DNA of 64,000 nt from JACCZX01 sp963829995. Its GTDB lineage: Bacteria; Pseudomonadota; Gammaproteobacteria; Burkholderiales; Burkholderiaceae_F. The DNA is taken from the NCBI GenBank assembly GCA_963829995.1, contig CAWHKW010000009.1, positions 1 through 64,000 on the forward strand, in the 5' to 3' direction. Both the position numbers and the translations under genes were made by a program. Below, in pieces: positions 46,406-54,124 of the stretch (positions are counted from its first letter, which is position 1; each line of letters starts with the position of its first letter). The notes beneath the pieces were generated by a model. The model made no database searches and was not told the DNA's origin. It worked only from the letters and a program-made list of their open reading frames with translations.

Positions 46406-47768
46406 CAGAGCCTGCGGGTAGGCCAGTCGCGCCGATCAGATTCGTCACGACCTGCTCGGCGGCGGAGTCGGCCAGCGGCTGTAGCACCAGCCGATTCGAA
46501 CGTTCGCGTTCGCCCCAGTTAGCCCGCTCCTCGAGCAGTTCATGGCGGGCGGTCGCAAGCATAAGCACCGGCGCATCCTCAACCGTATCCAGCAGATGCT
46601 CGAGCAGATCCAGGAAGGCCGGCTCGGCCCAGTGGATGTCGTCGATCATCGCCACCACTGGACCTTCTCGGGCCAGCAGTTGCACGAAGCGTCGAGCGCC
46701 CCAGTAGATCTCGTGCAGCGGAAACTGTCTTGCGCTCAGTCCCGTCGCCGACGCCAGGCGATCCGCAACATCGTCGTCTTCAACGCAGGCCAGAATTTTC
46801 CCGCGCGCAACCTCCGGCGAGTCATCCTGCAGTACTTTCGCCGCCTCGACGACCATCTCGCGTAAGGGCCAGAACGTGATGCCCTCCCCGTAGGCAAGGC
46901 AGCGGCCGAAAATAATGCGCGCGCTGCCACCGACCCGGTCCATCATTTCCCGCACCAAGCGCGACTTGCCCACACCCGCATCGCCGATCACTGTCACCAT
47001 CTGTACGCGACGCGTGGAGACGGCCGTTTCCCATGCGGAGCGCAGCACGGACAATTCCTCATCACGCCCGACCACGGGGGTGTCGTGCCGGCGCACATTG
47101 CCTTGCTGCCCTCGTGCGGAAATCAGGCGATAAGCAGCAACTGGCTGAGACTTTCCCTTTAAGGCCAACGGCTCAACCGGTTCGGCCTCCACGGCGTCGC
47201 GCACGAGCCGGTACGTCACTTCACCGATATAGATTTCATTTGCCGGCGCGGCCTGTTCGAGCCGCGCCGTCACATTGACCGCATCGCCTGTCGCGAGCTT
47301 CTGATCTGCAGTGGGATCATCAACGGCAACCACCTCGCCGGTATTCACCCCGGTGCGGTTGGCGAGCACAACGCCAAAGCGCGCACTCAATGATTCGTTC
47401 AATCCTCGCAGGACCGCTTGCATGCCGATGGCGGCACGCACCGCACGCAGCGCATCATCCTCGTGCGCACGCGGCAGACCGAACACGGCCATGATGGCGT
47501 CGCCAATGTATTTTTCGATCTTGCCGCCATGGCGCTTGATCTCAGCGGCCATCGCGCTGAAGTAGCGCTCCTTGACTTCATGCAACGCTTCGCTGTCGAG
47601 GCGTTCACCGAGAGCGGTGGAATCTTTCAAGTCGCTGAAGATCAGCGTGACGGTCTTGCGCACTTCGTGCAGCGGCTGCGCTTCTCCACTGGCCAGCGGT
47701 GCACCGCAGTAGCCGCACAACCTGAACTTGGGCGGGTTTTCTTCGTTGCACTTGGGACACCGAATCAT
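46389..47768 (-). CDS. N-terminal part of a class III adenylate cyclase with zinc ribbon and AAA-type ATPase domain, frameshifted
   Basis: Reading from ATG 47768, a zinc ribbon uses C4, C7, C18 and C21. It is followed by a class III cyclase domain with metal Asp residues D46 (FSDLKDS) and D90 (IGDAIMAVFG). K86 (EKYIGD) and the Asp of GDAVNVTARLE specify adenine, so it should make cAMP. The ATPase part has Walker A GDAGVGKSRL and Walker B VVAMIDDIHWAEP. The ATG overlaps the phosphodiesterase stop by one base (TGATG), indicating coupled translation. A premature stop follows LIGATGLPA because of one extra base near 46411. Confidence 0.88.
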   Translation of the reverse strand: MIRCPKCNEENPPKFRLCGYCGAPLASGEAQPLHEVRKTVTLIFSDLKDSTALGERLDSEALHEVKERYFSAMAAEIKRHGGKIEKYIGDAIMAVFGLPRAHEDDALRAVRAAIGMQAVLRGLNESLSARFGVVLANRTGVNTGEVVAVDDPTADQKLATGDAVNVTARLEQAAPANEIYIGEVTYRLVRDAVEAEPVEPLALKGKSQPVAAYRLISARGQQGNVRRHDTPVVGRDEELSVLRSAWETAVSTRRVQMVTVIGDAGVGKSRLVREMMDRVGGSARIIFGRCLAYGEGITFWPLREMVVEAAKVLQDDSPEVARGKILACVEDDDVADRLASATGLSARQFPLHEIYWGARRFVQLLAREGPVVAMIDDIHWAEPAFLDLLEHLLDTVEDAPVLMLATARHELLEERANWGERERSNRLVLQPLADSAAEQVVTNLIGATGLPAGSDEAHC

Positions 47769-48559
47769 CAGCCCCGTGACCCCCATGTCGGGAAGTCCTC
47801 TACAAGCGCGGTATGCGTAACCACCTGCTGACCGTTCCACAGATGAAGTTGAAAGGCAGACGGCTCGAATGTGAAGCGAATGTCGGCACCGGGCGTGAGA
47901 TCCAGCGTAAGTTGGTGCGCGGTACTCGGACACACCGAGGCCACTGTGCCGGCGAAGCGTGCCTGGATGTTGCGGTGATAGTGGCCGCTAATGACGCATT
48001 GAACGTGGCGATGCCGCTCGATCACCGCTGCTTCCGCTTCCGGATTGCCCAGACTCATCCGGTCCATCAATGTGAGCCCGGTCGAAAAGGGTGGATGGTG
48101 TTGCGCAATGATGGTCGGGCGCTCCGACTCGCCTAATGTGCGGTCCAGCCACTGCAGCCGTCGCGCACACAATTCGCCACCTGGTTCACCAGGTACGGTC
48201 GTGTCGAGCACGACCAGGCGCACCTCGAAGTCGTCAACCGCGTATTGAACGAAGCCATCTGCGGTGCCCAGATACTTGTGCTGCGGAAATGCGCTCCGCA
48301 AAGAGTGGGCATCGTCGTGATTACCGACGACCAGATACAGCGGCATTTGTAGCGGAGCAAGGAGCTCCGCCAGCAGCCCGTACTCCTCGACGCTGCCGTG
48401 ATCGGTCAAGTCGCCCGTCGCCACCACGGCATCTGGCAATCGGGGGAGCGAAAGGATCTTGCCGACGCATCTTTCCAGCATGCGCGGCGTATCCACCCTG
48501 TCGTAGGCGAGCGCGCCTTCGCACACAATGTGCGGATCGCTGATCTGGCACAGCAGCAT
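47768..48559 (-). CDS. CpdA-like cyclic nucleotide phosphodiesterase
   Basis: A 263-residue calcineurin-type metallophosphoesterase with all five metal-binding blocks: DPH (8-10), GDLTDHG (D50), GNHDD (N80, H81), AQHHPPF and GHYHRN. The order and size match CpdA (3',5'-cAMP phosphodiesterase) and close relatives. It is upstream of, and overlaps, the adenylate cyclase gene on the same strand, so synthesis and breakdown of cAMP appear to be made from one transcript. Its true substrate could also be another phosphodiester. Confidence 0.9.
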   Translation of the reverse strand: MLLCQISDPHIVCEGALAYDRVDTPRMLERCVGKILSLPRLPDAVVATGDLTDHGSVEEYGLLAELLAPLQMPLYLVVGNHDDAHSLRSAFPQHKYLGTADGFVQYAVDDFEVRLVVLDTTVPGEPGGELCARRLQWLDRTLGESERPTIIAQHHPPFSTGLTLMDRMSLGNPEAEAAVIERHRHVQCVISGHYHRNIQARFAGTVASVCPSTAHQLTLDLTPGADIRFTFEPSAFQLHLWNGQQVVTHTALVEDFPTWGSRG

Positions 48560-48689
48560 TTACCGCATCCTGGACGGGTTGAAGGCGGCGAAGCGTAGCC
48601 GATGCGGGCAATCGGTGAAACGAAAAGAACGGTCGAGCGCTACGCCGCTTGACTCGCGAGCGCGCCCTTGCTCGTGATACTTTGAGCGC

Positions 48690-50228
48690 ATGAATGCACC
48701 GCTGCTGCAACAGCACCTTCCGCAGTTGCTCGCCGAGCGCATCCCGCTCGAGGGTACCGGCGCCGTTGACGTCGAGCGCCAGCGCACGGTCGTTGCCGCG
48801 CTGAAGGCATTCCTTCCCGAGCACTGCGTGCTGTGGCGGGAGGAAGACACGCGACCGTACGAGTGCGACGGGCTGACGATGTACCGGCAATTGCCGATGA
48901 TCGTCGCGCTGCCTGAAACCGAAGAGCAGGTCGCGCGTATCGCACGTGTGTGCTTCGAGATGCAGGTGCCGATCGTGCCGCGCGGCGCTGGAACCGGACT
49001 TTCGGGCGGCGCGTTACCGCACGGCCGCGGAGTGCTGCTTTCGCTCGCGAAATTCAATCGCATCCTGAACATCGATCCGATCGCGTGCACGGCCATCGTG
49101 CAGCCGGGCGTGCGCAACCTTGCAATTTCGGATGCAGTCGCGCATCTCGGCCTGTACTACGCGCCGGATCCATCGAGCCAGATCGCGTGCACGATCGGCG
49201 GCAACATTGCGGAAAACTCGGGCGGCGTGCATTGCCTGAAGTACGGCTTGACGCTACACAACGTACTGCGTGTGCGCGGAGTCACCAGCGAAGGCAACAT
49301 CGTCGAGGTTGGCTCGGAGGCATTCGACTCGCCCGGTCTCGATGTGCTGTCGCTGGTGATCGGCTCCGAGGGGATGTTGGTGATTACGACCGAAGCAACT
49401 GTCAAACTGTTGCCGAAGCCGGTCTGCCAGCAGGTCGTGATGGCTTCGTTCGACGACGTCGGTAAGGGTGGCGATGCCGTGGCCGCCGTGATTGCCGCCG
49501 GCATCATTCCGGCGGGCATGGAAATGATGGACCGACCCGCAGTCGCGGCGGTCGAGCCGTTTGTCAACGCCGGCTATGACCTTAACGCCGAATCGATTTT
49601 GCTGGTCGAATCGGATGGCACCCGCGAAGAGGTCGACGACGAGATTGCGCGCATCGAAGCGGTGCTTACAGCCAATGGCGCAACGCGGCTCGAGGTATCG
49701 CAGTCGGACGCCGAGCGGCATCGCTTCTGGGCGGGCCGCAAGGCGGCGTTTCCTGCGGTCGGCCGGGTGTCACCCGACTACTACTGCATGGACGGCACCA
49801 TTCCGCGCAAGCGTCTCGGCGAAGTGCTGAAAGCGATCGCGGCGATGGAAGAGAAGTACGGCCTGCGCTGCGCGAATGTCTTTCATGCAGGAGATGGCAA
49901 CCTGCACCCGCTGATCATGTTCGACTGCAACGATCCGGATTCGGTAATGCGCGCCGAACAGTTTGGTTTCGAGATCCTCGAACTGTCGATCGCTGTCGGT
50001 GGCACGGTGACCGGCGAGCACGGCGTAGGCGTCGAAAAAATCCACCAGATGTGCCAGCAGTTCGACGCCGCGACGCTTGAATCTTTCTTTGCAGTGAAGC
50101 GCGCTTTCGATCCGGCCGGGTTGCTGAATCCGGGCAAGGCAATTCCAACGCTGACGCGCTGCGCCGAGTACGGAAAGATGCACGTGCACGGTGGAAAACT
50201 GGCGTTTCCCGATCTGCCGCGGTTTTAG
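48690..50228 (+). CDS. glcD: Glycolate oxidase FAD-binding subunit GlcD
   Basis: Catalytic flavoprotein oxidising glycolate to glyoxylate at the membrane together with GlcE and GlcF. The 512-residue product has the FAD-domain motifs VPIVPRGAGTGLSGGALPHGRGVLLSLAKFN, IACTIGGNIAENSGGVHCLKYG and VIGSEGMLVITTEATVKLLP, and the C-terminal FHAGDGNLHPLIMFD and GTVTGEHGVGVEK segments. It is first of glcD-glcE-glcF (17-base gap, then one-base overlap) and divergent from the phosphodiesterase gene. Confidence 0.96.
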   Translation: MNAPLLQQHLPQLLAERIPLEGTGAVDVERQRTVVAALKAFLPEHCVLWREEDTRPYECDGLTMYRQLPMIVALPETEEQVARIARVCFEMQVPIVPRGAGTGLSGGALPHGRGVLLSLAKFNRILNIDPIACTAIVQPGVRNLAISDAVAHLGLYYAPDPSSQIACTIGGNIAENSGGVHCLKYGLTLHNVLRVRGVTSEGNIVEVGSEAFDSPGLDVLSLVIGSEGMLVITTEATVKLLPKPVCQQVVMASFDDVGKGGDAVAAVIAAGIIPAGMEMMDRPAVAAVEPFVNAGYDLNAESILLVESDGTREEVDDEIARIEAVLTANGATRLEVSQSDAERHRFWAGRKAAFPAVGRVSPDYYCMDGTIPRKRLGEVLKAIAAMEEKYGLRCANVFHAGDGNLHPLIMFDCNDPDSVMRAEQFGFEILELSIAVGGTVTGEHGVGVEKIHQMCQQFDAATLESFFAVKRAFDPAGLLNPGKAIPTLTRCAEYGKMHVHGGKLAFPDLPRF

Positions 50229-50244
50229 GGTGAGCAGGCCCTAA

Positions 50245-51321
50245 ATGCCCGTGGCTTCAAACGAGGCCGTGCGCTCATTGCAGCAGCGCGTGCAAGCTGC
50301 GATTGCCGCGCGCTCGCCGCTGGTGATTCGCGCGGGCGGCACCAAGGACTTTTACGGAAACGCAGCACCTGCGAAACACGACGTACTTGACCCACGTGAG
50401 CACTGTGGCGTCATCGACTACGAGCCAACCGAGCTTGTGATCACCGCGTGCAGCGGCACGAAGTTGACGGACATGGAAGAAACGCTGGCGCAGCACAACC
50501 AGATGCTCGCGTTCGATCCACCGCACTTCGGCGCCGCGGCCACGCTGGGCGGCGCCGTCGCGAGCGGACTTGCCGGGCCGCGACGCATGGCCGCCGGCTC
50601 GATCCGCGATTTCATATTGGGAGCGACGCTGCTGGATGGACGCGCCAACGTGTTGACCTTCGGCGGAAACGTAATGAAGAACGTGGCGGGTTACGACGTG
50701 TCACGCGCGCTCGCCGGCTCACTCGGGACGTTGGGCTTGATCCTCGACGTTTCGGTGAAGGTTGTTCCACGTCCGGCGAGCGAGCTGACGCTGCGGTTCG
50801 ATTTGTCCGAGGCCGATGCGACACGCCGCACCAATGAATGGGCCGGACAGCCTCTACCGATTTCCGCTACGGCATGGCATGACGGCGCGCTTTCGGTCCG
50901 GTTGTCCGGCGCCGATGGCGGGGTGCGCTCGGCGCAAGCAAAGCTGGGCGGCAGTGTCGTGGCCGACGACGCTACTTTTTGGAAAGCGCTACGCGAGCAA
51001 ACGCACGAGTTCTTCAGTCGTCCTGCGCGAGCAACCTTGTGGCGCCTCTCGGTGCCTCCGACCACCGCGCCATTGGATCTCGGCCCGACGTTGAATGAAT
51101 GGCGTGGCGCGCAACGCTGGATCTGGTCGAGCGCCGCGTCGGCCGAAATTCGGGCGAAAGCGCAGGACGCCGGCGGACACGCCACCGCGTTTCGTCACGA
51201 TGCTCTGACCGATGTCTTTCAGCCGCTTACGCCGGCACTTGCACAGATACATCAGCGTTTGAAAAAAGAATTCGATCCGGCCGGAATTTTCAATCCGGGC
51301 CGCATGTACTCGGATCTCTGA
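50245..51321 (+). CDS. glcE: Glycolate oxidase subunit GlcE
   Basis: The second FAD-binding subunit of glycolate oxidase. The 358-residue product carries a shorter FAD domain with AFDPPHFGAAATLGGAVASGLAGPRRMAAGSIRDFILGA, LTFGGNVMKNVAGYDVSRAL and the C-terminal KKEFDPAGIFNPGRMY. It is 17 bases downstream of glcD, and its stop overlaps the glcF start (TGATG), so translation of E and F is probably coupled. Confidence 0.95.
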   Translation: MPVASNEAVRSLQQRVQAAIAARSPLVIRAGGTKDFYGNAAPAKHDVLDPREHCGVIDYEPTELVITACSGTKLTDMEETLAQHNQMLAFDPPHFGAAATLGGAVASGLAGPRRMAAGSIRDFILGATLLDGRANVLTFGGNVMKNVAGYDVSRALAGSLGTLGLILDVSVKVVPRPASELTLRFDLSEADATRRTNEWAGQPLPISATAWHDGALSVRLSGADGGVRSAQAKLGGSVVADDATFWKALREQTHEFFSRPARATLWRLSVPPTTAPLDLGPTLNEWRGAQRWIWSSAASAEIRAKAQDAGGHATAFRHDALTDVFQPLTPALAQIHQRLKKEFDPAGIFNPGRMYSDL

Positions 51322-52562
51322 TGCAAACGGCTCTCGCTGATTTCATCAAAGACACGCCGGACGGCCGCGAGGCGGATTCGATCCTGCGCAAGTGCGTGCA
51401 CTGTGGTTTCTGCACCGCCACGTGCCCGACGTATCAGTTGCTCGGCGACGACCTCGACAGTCCGCGCGGCCGCATTTATCTGATCAAGCAGGTACTCGAA
51501 GGCCACGAGGTCACCGCCAAGACACAGTTGCATCTGGATCGCTGCCTCACTTGCCGTAACTGCGAGACAACGTGCCCCTCCGGTGTGAAGTACGGACGCC
51601 TGGTCGATATCGGACGCAAGGTCGTCGACGACCATGTTCCGCGTTCCGCGGCCGATCGCCTCGCTCGCATTGTGCTGAAGGAAGGCGTCACCAGCCCGCT
51701 GTTCGGACCCGCAATGCGAGTCGGGCAGATGATGCGGCCATTGCTGCCTCGGTCGCTGCAAAACAAGGTGCCGCCGCGCCAGCGTGCAGGGCGCTGGCCC
51801 ACACGTTCGCATTCGCGCAAGATATTGCTGCTCGAAGGCTGCGTGCAGCCGTCGATGGCGCCAAACATCAACACCGCAACAGCGCGTGTTCTCGATGCGC
51901 TCGGCATCGAAACGTTACGGCCGGCCGCGGCGGGTTGTTGTGGTGCGATTCGCTATCACTTGAACGACCACGATGGCGGTCTCGCGGACGCGCGACGCAA
52001 CATCGACGCGTGGTGGCCGTACGTTGCACACGCCGATGAAGATGGATTGCTGGCCATAGCGATGAACGCCAGCGGCTGCGGTGTTCAGGTCAAGGAGTAT
52101 GGACATCTGCTTGCACGCGACGCGAAGTACGCCGGCAAGGCGCTGCGAATCAGCGCGATGACGAAGGATCTTGCCGAGCTGTTGCCGCCTTTCGCTGCAG
52201 ACCTGCAAACAAAGATCGGGGTGGCGCCACGCCAAAAAGTCGTCTTCCATCCGCCGTGCACGCTGCAACACGGGCAGCAGGTTCGCGGCGCTGTTGAAAA
52301 CCTGCTCGCATCACTCGGCGCTGAGGTCGCGCCGTTCGCTGAAAGCCACCTATGCTGCGGCTCGGCCGGAACGTACTCGGTGCTGCAACCGGAACTCGCG
52401 TATCAGCTACGCGACCGCAAGCTCGGCCATCTGCAAGCGGCCGCACCCGATGTGATTTTGTCGGCAAATATTGGATGCATTACGCACCTGGCCACCGGCA
52501 CCACAACGCGGGTGATGCACTGGATCGAATGGCTCGACGAGCGGCTGCGGCGCGTTACTTGA
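51321..52562 (+). CDS. glcF: Glycolate oxidase iron-sulfur subunit GlcF
   Basis: Electron-transfer subunit of glycolate oxidase. The 413-residue product (ATG 51321) has two 4Fe-4S ferredoxin-type clusters (CVHCGFCTATCP and CLTCRNCETTCP) and two CCG-type motifs (AAGCCGAIRYH, ESHLCCGSAG) of the heterodisulfide reductase D family, plus HPPCTLQHGQQ. The frame stays open into glcE, but the conserved N-terminus begins at 51321. Its last eight bases overlap the end of the converging dps. Confidence 0.96.
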   Translation: MQTALADFIKDTPDGREADSILRKCVHCGFCTATCPTYQLLGDDLDSPRGRIYLIKQVLEGHEVTAKTQLHLDRCLTCRNCETTCPSGVKYGRLVDIGRKVVDDHVPRSAADRLARIVLKEGVTSPLFGPAMRVGQMMRPLLPRSLQNKVPPRQRAGRWPTRSHSRKILLLEGCVQPSMAPNINTATARVLDALGIETLRPAAAGCCGAIRYHLNDHDGGLADARRNIDAWWPYVAHADEDGLLAIAMNASGCGVQVKEYGHLLARDAKYAGKALRISAMTKDLAELLPPFAADLQTKIGVAPRQKVVFHPPCTLQHGQQVRGAVENLLASLGAEVAPFAESHLCCGSAGTYSVLQPELAYQLRDRKLGHLQAAAPDVILSANIGCITHLATGTTTRVMHWIEWLDERLRRVT

Positions 52563-53064
52563 GCATGCTCCGCAACATCCACGCCGTCTTCTCGTGCACC
52601 TGAAGCCTTTGCGTCAGTAAGTCGGTCGTTGACTCGTCGCCACCCTTGTCTGCCGCCGGCAGCACCTCGCGCGCGGTGCGCGCGACCGCCTCGTGCCCCT
52701 TGGTCAGTAGCCGCACCATTTCCATCGCTTCAGGTACGCCGTCGGTTTCATCGATCGACGTGAGCTTCGCGAATTGCGTATTCGTTCCGGGCGCCGGGTA
52801 GCCGAGCGAGCGAATGCGCTCGGCGATATCGTCCAGCGCGTTCCACAGCTCGGTGTATTGCTCCATGAACATCAAGTGCAGCGTGTTGAACATCGGGCCT
52901 TCGACGTTCCAGTGAAAACTGTGTGTTTTCAGATACAGGCCGTAGGTATCGGCGAGCACTCGCGACAATCCAAGCGCAATTTTTTCGCGATCCTTGTCCG
53001 GAATGCCAATATCGATAAACGGCGCGCCATGGGCACGAACATCGGTCTTGTTTTTGCGGGCCAT
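52555..53064 (-). CDS. dps: Dps-family ferritin-like DNA protection protein
   Basis: Oxidises and stores iron and shields DNA during oxidative stress and starvation. The 169-residue product has the ferroxidase-centre residues of Dps: KTHSFHWNVEGPMF and HLMFMEQYTELWNALDDIAERIRSLG, followed by the C-terminal helices VHEKTAWMLRSML. The N-terminus is basic (MARKNKTDVRAHG). It lies downstream of oxyR on the same strand, 101 bases away; the OxyR-Dps pair fits peroxide defence. No clear OxyR box was found in that gap. Confidence 0.95.
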   Translation of the reverse strand: MARKNKTDVRAHGAPFIDIGIPDKDREKIALGLSRVLADTYGLYLKTHSFHWNVEGPMFNTLHLMFMEQYTELWNALDDIAERIRSLGYPAPGTNTQFAKLTSIDETDGVPEAMEMVRLLTKGHEAVARTAREVLPAADKGGDESTTDLLTQRLQVHEKTAWMLRSMLK

Positions 53065-53165
53065 CGGTTTCTCCTGCGGGTTGTTCTGTACAAGGTGTGA
53101 ATGCTAGTGACGCAGCGGTGTCGATGCCAATCGTCAAATTCGAAGGCAACGATAGCCGAGCTCAC

Positions 53166-54114
53166 TCACCAGGTCTCAATGCGCGCTTCGGGCAGTCGGG
53201 TCACGCCACTAAGGGCGCACTTCAGTACCGACTGACGCAGCGCTTCTATGGCGGGCGCACGCGTAAACGACTTGCGCCACGCAAGGACCACCCGCCGATC
53301 CGGTGCTGGCGGCTTGAAAGGGATGTAGCTCAGCAGCGAGTCACGCGGGGGCTTTTCGGGAATCGAAGTCATCGGCAGTACCGTTACGCCCAGGCCAGAA
53401 CCAACCATATGCCGGATCGTTTCCAGCGACGATCCCTCGAAGGTCTTTTGAATCCCTTCGGCAGATGAGGAGAAGCGCGACAGCTCTGGGCACACTTCGA
53501 GCACCTGATCGCGGAAGCAATGTCCGGTGCCCAGCAGCAACATCGTTTCCTTCTTCAGATCCTCGCTCGGGATCGCTTTGCGCTTGGACCACGGATGCAG
53601 CCGCGGAACCGCGACCACGAACGGCTCGTCGTAAACTGGCTGCAGTACCAATCCCCCTTCGGGCAGCGGCAGCGCCATGATCGCAACGTCGATCTCGCCG
53701 TTCTTTAGCAAATCGATCAACTTGACGGTGAAGTTTTCCGTCAGCAGCAGGGGCATCTGCGGCGCATCTTTAAGCAGCTGGCGCACCAGCGCGGGCAACA
53801 GATACGGCCCGATCGTATAAATGATGCCTAGCCGAAGCGGACCCGCGAGCGGGTCTTTGCCATGGCGCGCGATTTCCTTGATGCGCCCCGCCTCATCCAG
53901 AGGTGCGTTGCGCCTGACCGACGATGCGCTCGCCGGCGGGCGTCATTGTCACGTCGTTGGTACGGCGCTCGAAAATTTGGGTACCCAATTCATCTTCGAG
54001 CTTCTTGATCGCCACCGACAAGGTGGGTTGGCTGACGAAGCAGGCCTCCGCCGCACGACCAAAGTGCCGCTCGCGGGCGACGGCAACGACATAGCGGAGT
54101 TCGGTCAATGTCAT
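53166..54114 (-). pseudogene. oxyR: Hydrogen peroxide-inducible activator OxyR (LysR family), frameshifted
   Basis: The reading from ATG 54114 gives the helix-turn-helix domain (MTLTELRYVVAVARERHFGRA, VSQPTLSVAIKKLEDELG) and stops after GQAQRTSG at about 53893. In the next frame, DEAGRIKEIARHGKDPLAGP leads into the sensor domain, including the peroxide cysteines in LLGTGHCFRDQVLEVCPEL. Removing one base near 53900-53906 restores a 315-residue OxyR. The gene is next to recG, as is usual in betaproteobacteria, and beside dps. The mutation would leave the cell without OxyR, so consensus error is quite possible. Confidence 0.85.
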
Positions 54115-54124
54115 GCGGTCGGAT

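Noticed and set aside
53065..53165. OxyR-binding site upstream of dps
   Set aside because: One ATAG-like half-site is present but the four-part spaced pattern is not convincing.
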